From positions 1 through 20,571 of the forward strand of contig JANBPU010000276.1 of the NCBI GenBank assembly GCA_027575805.1: 20,571 nt of DNA, given 5' to 3'. This DNA comes from Mycoemilia scoparia (Eukaryota > Kickxellomycota > Kickxellomycetes > Kickxellales > Kickxellaceae). The notes under the pieces are model-generated. The model saw only the letters and a program-made list of their open reading frames with translations. It did no database searches and was not told the origin of the DNA. The translations under genes and the position numbers were made by a program. Of the stretch, positions 10,043 through 18,194 are shown in pieces. Position 1 is the stretch's first letter, and each line of letters starts with the position of its first letter.

Positions 10043-10298
10043 GTCTCCTCTAAAAAGGTACTAGGGAATTCCCTTGGGTACTAGCCAATCATCCCCAAGT
10101 CTCTATTTAAAATATATGGATTATGTGTTGATTTGCAGGGAACGTGTGGAGGTATTTGCCTGTTCCCTTTTGGTGGAGAGCTTGCCAAACATTATGTTTG
10201 ATAGTAGTGCGTTTGTTTAGTGGGAAAAATGTAAACAAACTTTATTCACTCAGATCGATAGTTAGAGCAGTAATGGGGAGTTTATTCTAAAGTAAATA

Positions 10299-10301
<3 letters not shown>

Positions 10302-10329
<28 letters not shown>
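10302..10329. repeat. (CT)14 microsatellite
   Basis: A perfect 28-nt CT tract in the divergent intergenic region. On the opposite strand it is a GA tract, as often seen in promoter regions. Confidence 0.95.
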
Positions 10330-10333
<4 letters not shown>

Positions 10334-11031
10334 AAATGTTTATCTACACGCAGCCAAGATTTGTTAATTCCAAATTGTAACATCAGGTGATTTGTGATTC
10401 ACCATTACCAATAACCCCATACCACTATACAAGAATACGGATGTAACAAGAAAATATAACTATGTCACAATTGTGCAGAGAATAAACTGGAGAAGCTAGG
10501 ATTCGCATCTTTTACATGTTGCAATAGCTTCACTATTGTTATTTGATTGGCACATACGCGCTCACTCACCCACTCACTCACTTTCACCGCCATATTCAAG
10601 TCTTGTCAAGCTAAACAAAGACCTTTGATGTGTGTTTTGTTGGGCTAGGATTTCGCTATTATCTAACATTAGTACGACTTGCCACCAAAATATAATGTAT
10701 ACCACAGATTCTAGCCACAAATGATTTTCTCTAGTCGTACAACAATGCCCTTATATTATTATAATAGGTGTTTGTTAAGTATATCACCTCTCATGGCCTG
10801 TAAAAATGGCTGCTTTTTATACACACACATTAGCAAGCACTGTCAAGTTGCTTACTAGAGGGCTTCATGGAATAAAGCGTTTGTTTCTTAGAACCGCTTG
10901 ATTAGCTGCCAGTTTATTTGTTTGACAAGTCGGCAGACTACACCATAGGATCTCAAACATCTGGGTCTCTCTGTCTCAATGCTTAATTACATACCCTTAA
11001 AATAGAGCTTTTGCTTCCATACTAACAATTT

Positions 11032-11153
11032 AAACGCGTGACTATTTTTGAAGGGTGGCCATTTACTAACAAATGGCGATCATCCATTTGGCCATGACTG
11101 CGCCTATAATCATTGGTCACCATAAGGTTCCCTTCATTAATTATCACCCATAT
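11032..11153 (+). mobile_element. MITE copy C, 122 bp, decayed left end
   Basis: This aligns without gaps to the copy at 20343-20464 in the same orientation, with 28 mismatches in 122 by hand count (about 77% identity). The inner part of the left terminal repeat is intact (ACTATTTTTGAAGGGTG) but the outermost bases read AAACGCG instead of ATATGGG. The right end keeps CACCCATAT. The core CCTATAATCATTGG is shared with the other copies. There is no coding capacity, so mobility would have depended on a transposase elsewhere. The element ends 120 bp before the related copy D. Confidence 0.82.
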
Positions 11154-11241
11154 CCCTATAGTTTTTACCAATAATGTAGTCACAGCATTCATAGAAGAGA
11201 AAATGACTCTCTTTTTAATGTAGCATATGTGTTGCTTATGT

Positions 11242-11265
11242 TATATATATATATATATATATATA
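11242..11265. repeat. (TA)12 microsatellite
   Basis: A perfect 24-nt TA tract, 8 bp before the left end of MITE copy D. A TA-rich target would suit an element that duplicates TA on insertion. Confidence 0.95.
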
Positions 11266-11273
11266 ATGATATT

Positions 11274-11413
11274 ATATGGGTAGTTATTTTTGAAGGACTA
11301 AGTTTTACTAGTAGGCTAGTTTCAACTTGCATACTAATCACCATATATTTTCATTGACCAATGCTTCATTATGTACCATCTGCATTTAGTCCTTCAAAAA
11401 TAATCACTCATAT
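11274..11413. mobile_element. MITE copy D, 140 bp, same termini with different interior
   Basis: Both ends carry a 28-bp inverted repeat with three mismatches: the left begins ATATGGGTAGTTATTTTTGA and the right, read inverted, begins ATATGAGTGATTATTTTTGA; both continue AGGACTAA. The outer 23 bases match the 122-bp family, but the interior is unrelated by eye and 18 bp longer overall. TA flanks the ends on both sides. It is non-coding and lies in the divergent intergenic region. Confidence 0.8.
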
Positions 11414-11851
11414 CTGTAACCCAAGTTCAGTATTGTCAATTTGGTTCTTCTGCCAAACAAGCAAACAAACTAATAATGAGCGAGGAGGGGAGAGAAATTT
11501 ATATCTTCTTTATACTGTCTCCAAAGAGCGAATAAAGATATCAACAGAAATCAATATAATCGCCTCTCTTTTATTTTCAGAAAAAGAATGCATGAGTGGA
11601 ATCAGTGCCATTGTTTTCTTTAAGACCAAGTGCAATGTGAACTTTATTTTTTATACATGTATATATTTGTGAATAACTTGATAGTGGTGGTTGTTGTGGC
11701 TGTGGAGTCAATATATGTAGATCTATAAAAAACAGTACTATATTTTTGAAATGGCAGTAACTATGGCGTTGGTGGTATCTTATTAAAGTAAATGATTGTG
11801 GGGATTTATATATAGCCTTTATCAATGTAATCACAATATGTTATCTTTATC

Positions 11852-11881
11852 GCTTTATTTAGCTTTATTTAGCTTTATTTT
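11852..11881. repeat. three-unit 10-bp tandem repeat
   Basis: Three consecutive copies of GCTTTATTTA (the third ends in T). The tract is AT-rich and lies about 460 bp before the start of the 12341 gene. No function is visible. Confidence 0.85.
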
Positions 11882-12340
11882 GTGAATAAATGTAGGCTGG
11901 CATGTATATAGAAATAAACTATAGCATAGTATTAAGGTCATTATTTTGACGCCAAGTAAAATATCACATTGTTACAATTGTTGTTATAAAATTATATCAT
12001 TCTGTGAATCCGCGTGGTTTTACTCTTCCTTTCCTTTTTGTGTAAACCTTTATTTCTAGTATTCAAAACCACATCAAATATATTTTAAACCTCATCTTTC
12101 TTTCTTGCTTTCTTTTGCTTTAAACAGTATCGTGCACACTCTACATCTATCCCTCTCTTTGAATTAGTCAGATTTTTATTCCTCTTGGCATATTCAACAA
12201 CAAAAGCAACAACAACTATACTAGTCGCGGCATTTACACAATACACTCTATATTCATCATATAATATCAAATTAACAACTATAGCAAACACTAGTCCATT
12301 GGAGTTATTCAAATTACTATAACATTACTATCCATACAAA

Positions 12341-13481
12341 ATGAGCGACTCCAAAACCAATATCACCAATAATAATTCCAGTCGCTTTGTTGAAGAAGAA
12401 GAAGAAAAAGAAAAGGAACAAAAGGTTGACCTAGAACAAAAGGTTAATGAATTGTTGGAATTAAAGAAAAGTTTCGAAGAAAAGATAAAAGACCAAACCA
12501 AACAGATTCTTAGATTAAAGTTTCAATTAATCGATGCCAATAAACTTGTTGACAAGCTAACCGCAAATAATAATAATAATAATAATAATAATGAAAGTGA
12601 AAATACCAATATTTCGTCAAATGGCACTAAGCAAACAACAGCTATGGGGTCTAGGTCTGGTGAAAGCAAAGAAATCCCAAATACAAAGTCAAAGAGAAAG
12701 TCTAAAAATACAGTACCTTATAAGCCAGATTTATTCAAAAATATCAGTGATATGGATACAGACAAATCAGGCGTAGAGATAATTGATGGAATTGAAGTTC
12801 CCATTATTGAACCGCCATATTATTCTGATTGTGATAATGATTCAGACCAAGAAGAGGATGAAGATACTATGTCTAGAATAGAACAGCTGGTAACACCAAC
12901 AACCAAAACCACATTCAATCCTAACCTTGTTGGAAAGGAAAAGAAAAGGTCGAGATATGAACATAACAGAGTAGAAAAGGATAAAGGTGACAGTGAAGAA
13001 GGCGAAGGTAAGAATATCTAGCACTCAATATATTTCAATAATGACAATATTTTATAAACTACAATAATTATAACCCCTTTCCTTTTTTCTCATTGGTGCT
13101 ATAACCAATATTATAGTTCTCGTTGATGAACATTATTGTCCAAAGTATGACAATTATACTAAAACACCAAAAGTAACAACAGCAACAGAATCCAGCACTA
13201 ATGACTACTTGAAGAGAAAACGAGATCCATATCCACATCCTCATCAACACACTTATAATGGTTATAACCAAGGATATAGAAATCATAGCAGTGGACATCA
13301 TCAGCATAGAGAAAAACGCTCCAATTACAGTCAGGAATATACTCAATACCAGCCTCAACCTAAACCCTACTATAATCATCAAAATCACAATATCAAACCA
13401 AAATACGCACCAACTACAAGTAATGGTAGTGGTGGATCTTATTTTCGTAAAGTAATGAGATCATCTCTCAATTACAATTAA
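12341..13481 (+). CDS. two-exon gene for a low-complexity, probably nuclear protein, 343 aa
   Basis: The exons are 12341-13007 and 13117-13481. The 109-nt intron has donor GTAAGA, a TATAAC-like branch site and acceptor ATTATAG. Without splicing the frame stops 14 nt into the intron; with it the reading continues in phase to TAA at 13481. ATG 12341 has A at -3. Residues 17-75 are an acidic then heptad-like coiled coil (LEQKVNELLELKKSFEEKIK). Nine Asn (76-84) follow, encoded by (AAT)9. Then come a basic cluster resembling a nuclear signal (KSKRKSK, 116-122), an acidic patch (DSDQEEDED, near 167-175) and a tail rich in His, Tyr, Gln and Asn with KRKR. No family is recognised. Codons are A/T-ending, unlike the ankyrin and RING genes. 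It converges on the ankyrin gene. Confidence 0.85.
12566..12592 (+). repeat. (AAT)9 coding microsatellite
   Basis: A perfect trinucleotide tract encoding nine asparagines right after the coiled coil of the 343-residue protein. A trinucleotide unit keeps the frame if length varies. Confidence 0.95.
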
Positions 13482-13567
13482 CAGACACCTACATTATTAC
13501 ATAGACATCATATTTCATTTTATTTGTAATTGATTTTTGTATTGCATTTAGAAATTTAACACTGTAA

Positions 13568-13573
13568 AATAAA
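13568..13573 (+). promoter_or_regulatory. candidate poly(A) signal of the two-exon gene
   Basis: AATAAA 87 nt after the stop codon, in AT-rich sequence. A second AATAAA lies at 13614-13619. Both precede MITE copy B. Confidence 0.65.
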
Positions 13574-13704
13574 TACATTTTATTACACTTCATTGTATTT
13601 TATCAAGAAATGAAATAAATGGCAAGATTTCACTAATGATCGAGTCTATGGTAGGTAGAAATGATGGTCCCTCAGCAGATTTTGGCCCAACCATGAGATA
13701 ATTC

Positions 13705-13826
13705 ATATGGATCATAATTTTCGAAGGGTACCTTTTGGTGGCCAACGATTATAGGGGCAATCCCAGCCAAATGTGTGATCACCATCTGTTAGTAAATGGT
13801 CACCCTTCAAAAATTATTACCCATAT
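13705..13826 (-). mobile_element. MITE copy B, 122 bp, inverted orientation
   Basis: Aligned to the reverse complement of the copy at 20343-20464, it is gap-free with 19 mismatches in 122 by hand count (about 84% identity); most are transitions. The left end is slightly decayed (ATATGGATCATAATTTTCGA) and the right end is intact (read inverted, ATATGGGTAATAATTTTTGA). The outer ATAT is present on both sides, consistent with a TA target duplication. It sits between the poly(A) signals of two converging genes, so it interrupts neither. Confidence 0.88.
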
Positions 13827-13883
13827 GCTACTACTCCTGGAGACCAATTTTGCCTAAGGCCTTGTGAAATTTAACCAATTTCA

Positions 13884-13889
13884 TTTATT
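13884..13889 (-). promoter_or_regulatory. candidate poly(A) signal of the ankyrin gene
   Basis: TTTATT on the + strand is AATAAA on the - strand, about 230 nt after the ankyrin gene stop and just before MITE copy B in the direction of transcription. Confidence 0.5.
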
Positions 13890-14117
13890 ATTGAATTATA
13901 CATAGACACACCAAATTATACAGAAAAATAAAACAACAGTACGGATTTAAAAAACATTTAGAAAAAAGGTCAAATTAAAAAGCAAAAAAATTTCCGTGTA
14001 TTCTATACACAGAGCAGTAGTGGTAGATGTAGATGTAGATTGTTTAAATTACAATGTGATAATGATGAAAATCAATTATGAATATATATAGATGCAAAAA
14101 ATATGCGGGTGGATGTG

Positions 14118-17100
14118 CTATGATACAGGATCAGTGTTTCGTCGTTTGCGAACAGCCATAGCAGCTTGTTTCCACAAAAGTGAAGATAGTTGAACTGATT
14201 CACCACGTCTTTCATCATTATCATCAGTACCAATCACCTTATTGCCTGTACCACTCGAAGATGAAGATGGATGATTCAATGAGTCTAATTCGATTAATCC
14301 GGATAATCTTCCAACTGGTATTCCCAGTGCTTTAGCAATAGCTTCATCCATAGGAAGGGTCGGATCCAAAGGAATTCCCAAGTCTATTGATTTGTCGAAT
14401 ACAAATCTTGATCTATGTTTAACCTTCCTCGCGTACTCACTACCATTGCTATGATTGGAATTTGTGTTTGTGGAAGATGATGACTTTGATATTTCATGGC
14501 TTTCATCAATACATGGGTGATTGATCAAATATTTAGAATCAAATATTCTTCGACGTCTGTTATTAAATGTATTTTCTAATAGAGGTTGACTATCATCCTC
14601 ATCATCAATATTGGCCCCATGAGAGTTTGATTGGCTGGCTTCATCGTAGTATCTTGGCCTAAGATTATGATCATCGCTTACAGAACATCTTGATCTGGGG
14701 GGAGTTATATCCGGGGTCACCAGACTTTGGGATTGATGGAGGAAAAGTGATGATGGTAAAGTGTTCACCAACATATTAGATCCGTCATCCATAACATCCT
14801 GTTGGTGGTCGTTAAAATCACTGTTGCTGCTGTTATTAGTACGGTGGGATAGGTCGGTTAGGAAAGCAGCCGGGCTAATTGGACTAATAGGAGTCGATGT
14901 CGATGTGGTGGTGGTGGTAGCATTGCTAATAAGCGACAATGGTTTATTAGAAGTACTTTTGCTTCTGCCTGTTTCAATTCGAAGCAAGTTGCGTTTACCA
15001 CCACTATTTCTGGATATTGATGTGTTGCGTTGAGCTATCGATAAGTTTGGAAAACTTTTTGCGACTGTTGGCTTTCCACTATGACCACCGCCACCACTAG
15101 TAGTGTTATTAGCTGTGGTGATATCGTTTCTGTTGCTATTATGAAGGTGAAGACGCGAAGTCCATGACGCAAATGTCTTGAAACGACGAAGTGAATTCAC
15201 AACCGAATCAGTATTGGATCTTGTCCGTTCCAGCGACTGAGATCGTGGTTGATTGGTTATTATAACAACTGAATCCGATGTGGTTGGAACCGATTCAGTA
15301 TAAGTGCATCCTGAAGGGACTGCTGTGATATAAGATTGTGTAGAGGCTGCTGATTTCGATGGTTTGTTTTTATTGTTATTGGTGGCAATGGCTATGCTGG
15401 TATTAGTGGACTTTGATTGGTTTGGTGATTCAATACCATGGTTTATCTTAGATGATGGTTTTGAACTAGTAGGACTAGTATTTCTAGAGTATGAAGTACA
15501 TTCACTGTCAATAGTCGTTGCACTTGATGGGGCTGTGGTGGTAGTGGTAGTAGCGGTAGATGTTTTAATTGGATCTCCAACGGATATAGACCGTGGCCTT
15601 GATGTTAAACTATTATTGCTAGACGGTGAGGATGGTACTCCTTGAACTAGACTATTATAGTCAACACTGCCACACATATCGTTTCCATCATTTCCCAATT
15701 CTAGCGACTGTTGATAACGAAGACGAGATTTGGGTACATAAGATTCGGTACTAGACCTTTCTCTTGGAACAATATTAGTTGTTGACAATAAAGCAGATGA
15801 TGAAGAACTATTAGCACTAGAAGCATCAGTGGCTGTACTATTGTCTGCTAGACTTGATCTAGAAGACCCGGATGATTCGGACGATGCTTCTGGAAGAGTC
15901 ACAAGTGTTGTTGGTGGAGCATTCTTGCTACCAAGTCTGGAGCGGTCAGTAGCCATCGATTTTTGTGAGAATTTATTTTGCAATTCTCTGGGTGTTTCCA
16001 GAGAGTATGTGTAACGATGCTTAGTGGGCTTTAATACACCAGGTGAGCTCCTGTAACTACGTAACGAATAAGGCGTTCCGGGGATCTTTGGGTTATAAAG
16101 TCTTTGTGGATTCCCGCCATTGTTATTAGAGGAGATTTCCGATGATGATGATTTGTTATTTTCAGCATCGCTGTCTACGCTTATTCTGCAGCTTTTTAGT
16201 GAATGACCCGAATGATTGCTTGATGATGAGTTTAATGCATCAATGCTTGAACGAGGTGCACAGCGATAATCTTCCTGGGTCTGTGCACGTTTGCGATGAG
16301 ATGGATGGCGCTCAATTTTGATTGTGTTATAAATGTTTGCTGCATTGAATTCAGCAGCTGTGCTAGGTCTACGGAGATGCCAGTCTTTTCTATTTGCTAC
16401 ATGACTATTATCAATATTGCTGTTGTTATTACCAGCTCCACTTGCAGAGCCATGGGACCTATCAACTTCGCCTTCTTGTATAGCTAAATTCGAGTAGGAG
16501 GATGCCATGGCTGCCTTTATATGCCCGATTTTACGAGCCTTGGGATCGACCAAAGCTGGATACATTCTATTCATCCTATTTCCGCCATTGATGGCACTAG
16601 TATTACTATCAACAGAGTGCGATACAATACTATCGGGCGCACCACGACTATATGTAGATCCAGGTGATTCTGATGGCTGGATAGTTGGTATTGGTTTTCT
16701 TTGTTTGGTATTAACTCCACTATTGAAACACATACTGGACGAATTTGGACCATTGCTATGACCACCAACATTGCTGATCCCATTGGTATTCGACGATGTT
16801 GATGATGATGGCTGCCAGGTCATCGAAGTCTCGTGGTAATTTGGTATACTGTGAGCTGGATCATATGAATATGATCTCTCGATTTCTGTTGAGCCATATT
16901 GACCAGGATGGCTAGACGCCCCAACATGTCGTTGTTGCTGTTGGTGCTCATCGTTTCCAAATGAAGGCAAAGATTTTGGCATGGTATTAAAGTGCTGCGG
17001 GTTACTGTATGGAGTATTTGATGACTGATTTCTGGTGCTTGGTACAGATGATGGTATGGTGTTTTCGGGCCCAATTTGCTTGAAGTGTCTTAGTTGTGCC

Positions 17101-18194
17101 TCATATATTAATCGCGAGATTCTGGGGTCCCCGATGACAGCTGCCAGTGTTTCTGGTGTATTTCCTAAGCTGTCAACCAATGTTATCGATTTTGCAGCGG
17201 ATGTAGAGTGAGTTAGAAGGGCGCGCACACTGTTTACGTGACCACTAGAAACGGCATAGTGTAAAGCTGTAGCTCCAGGAACTGACATACCAGGCTGGGA
17301 AAGTTTATGCTTGTGCTGACTGTAATGGAACGAGGGAGCAGAGTTGGGTGTCAATATAATCGATTGATTGTTGGGATTGTTTACTGATGCTCCTGAGGGC
17401 GAAAATGCATTTCTACTAGACCATTGGGAAGAAGCGCCAAATTTCGACACAGGGGTTGGCGCTTGTGCTGCAATGGTAGTAGTATTGTTGGAATGAATAG
17501 CCGATGGTGGCGTGACTAGTGTGATGGGAATTGTGGCGGATTGTGGAGGCCGGACATTTATTTCCTTAATACGCCCTGCCCGGGTCCTTCTCGAAGATGA
17601 GGAGGATGTTGGTGTTGACAAAGAAGTGTGTCCTGAAAGCTCGTCCCATGTTGCAGGCGGCTGGGGTATCGATATCGACCTAGCTGACTTGTGGGTGTTT
17701 GCTGCCTGGCTGCTGCTGCTACTGTTATCGTTGTGAATTGACGACTGCGCATTAGGGTCTGCACCATTCTCCAAGAGCATGACAATCATGCTTGGGTCGT
17801 CCCTTGCCGCCGCGGCAATGTGAAGTGGCAGAAGGCCATGGGCCCTGGTATTGACCGAATTTGGTAAGCGAGAAATAAGATATAATGCTAGGCCCGAATT
17901 TCCTTTCGCAATAGCACAATGTAATGCAGACTCGGAATTTGAGCAGCTCGAAATAGCGTCTTTGAGCGAACCAATTGCAAATGGTGAATTGAGATGCTCA
18001 ATTGAGGACGCGACTGTGTTGGTGCGAAATATGGGCGTGACAGAGGCCAAATGGAAGGCCTGCATGCTAGTATGCCCTGTGCTATTTTTTGACCGATAGC
18101 CGCCTGCAGTTGAATTGCCCCCTGTGTCAACACAAGGAGCACCACCAGTACTGCTATTGCCTCCGCCCTTTCCAATGACAATATCGGCTACCAT
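14118..18194 (-). CDS. ankyrin-repeat, Ser-rich scaffold-like protein, 1358 aa
   Basis: An intronless frame runs from ATG 18194 to TAG 14120-14118. An in-frame TGA lies about 57 nt upstream, supporting this start. Ankyrin repeats are at about 88-118 (SALHCAIAKGNSGLALYLIS), 119-151 (LLPLHIAAAARDD, then MLLENGADPNAQ), 307-340 (GATALHYAVSSGHVNSVRALL) and 341-372 (GNTPETLAAVIGDPRISRLI). A disordered insert of about 155 residues splits them into two pairs. Residues 380-1260 are largely Ser/Thr/Asn-rich and disordered, with many RSxS-like phosphosites possible. An ordered tail at 1263-1306 (FVFDKSIDLGIPLDPTLPMD, then EAIAKALGIPVGRLSGLIEL) and a basic C-terminal helix (LLWKQAAMAVRKRR) look conserved. 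Ankyrin repeats bind proteins, so an adaptor or signalling role is likely but inferred. No enzyme domain or membrane segment is seen. Confidence 0.94.
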   Translation of the reverse strand: MVADIVIGKGGGNSSTGGAPCVDTGGNSTAGGYRSKNSTGHTSMQAFHLASVTPIFRTNTVASSIEHLNSPFAIGSLKDAISSCSNSESALHCAIAKGNSGLALYLISRLPNSVNTRAHGLLPLHIAAAARDDPSMIVMLLENGADPNAQSSIHNDNSSSSSQAANTHKSARSISIPQPPATWDELSGHTSLSTPTSSSSSRRTRAGRIKEINVRPPQSATIPITLVTPPSAIHSNNTTTIAAQAPTPVSKFGASSQWSSRNAFSPSGASVNNPNNQSIILTPNSAPSFHYSQHKHKLSQPGMSVPGATALHYAVSSGHVNSVRALLTHSTSAAKSITLVDSLGNTPETLAAVIGDPRISRLIYEAQLRHFKQIGPENTIPSSVPSTRNQSSNTPYSNPQHFNTMPKSLPSFGNDEHQQQQRHVGASSHPGQYGSTEIERSYSYDPAHSIPNYHETSMTWQPSSSTSSNTNGISNVGGHSNGPNSSSMCFNSGVNTKQRKPIPTIQPSESPGSTYSRGAPDSIVSHSVDSNTSAINGGNRMNRMYPALVDPKARKIGHIKAAMASSYSNLAIQEGEVDRSHGSASGAGNNNSNIDNSHVANRKDWHLRRPSTAAEFNAANIYNTIKIERHPSHRKRAQTQEDYRCAPRSSIDALNSSSSNHSGHSLKSCRISVDSDAENNKSSSSEISSNNNGGNPQRLYNPKIPGTPYSLRSYRSSPGVLKPTKHRYTYSLETPRELQNKFSQKSMATDRSRLGSKNAPPTTLVTLPEASSESSGSSRSSLADNSTATDASSANSSSSSALLSTTNIVPRERSSTESYVPKSRLRYQQSLELGNDGNDMCGSVDYNSLVQGVPSSPSSNNSLTSRPRSISVGDPIKTSTATTTTTTAPSSATTIDSECTSYSRNTSPTSSKPSSKINHGIESPNQSKSTNTSIAIATNNNKNKPSKSAASTQSYITAVPSGCTYTESVPTTSDSVVIITNQPRSQSLERTRSNTDSVVNSLRRFKTFASWTSRLHLHNSNRNDITTANNTTSGGGGHSGKPTVAKSFPNLSIAQRNTSISRNSGGKRNLLRIETGRSKSTSNKPLSLISNATTTTTSTSTPISPISPAAFLTDLSHRTNNSSNSDFNDHQQDVMDDGSNMLVNTLPSSLFLHQSQSLVTPDITPPRSRCSVSDDHNLRPRYYDEASQSNSHGANIDDEDDSQPLLENTFNNRRRRIFDSKYLINHPCIDESHEISKSSSSTNTNSNHSNGSEYARKVKHRSRFVFDKSIDLGIPLDPTLPMDEAIAKALGIPVGRLSGLIELDSLNHPSSSSSGTGNKVIGTDDNDERRGESVQLSSLLWKQAAMAVRKRRNTDPVS

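Larger units (their letters stand above)
6545..12340. other. 5.8 kb gene-poor divergent intergenic region
   Basis: This lies between the start of the RING gene (-) and the start of the two-exon gene (+). The - strand of its left part is pyrimidine-rich, as in fungal promoters and long 5' leaders. It carries (TG)n, (CT)n and (TA)n tracts, a three-unit 10-bp tandem repeat, perfect palindromes at 8003-8016, 10024-10042 and 10063-10074, and two MITEs. Open frames at 7597-7848 (+, 83 codons) and 8535-9098 (-, 187 codons) have unconvincing composition, and I found no splice-consistent extension. I did not find a seven-exon style gene here, but a small-exon gene could still be hidden. Confidence 0.6.

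Noticed and set aside
10671..10740. Inverted pair GTACGACT ... AGTCGTAC, possible ends of another small transposon
   Set aside because: Only 8 bp match, with no target duplication and no second copy in the window.
11361..11672. 103-codon frame on the + strand
   Set aside because: It begins inside MITE copy D and runs through low-complexity AT-rich sequence.
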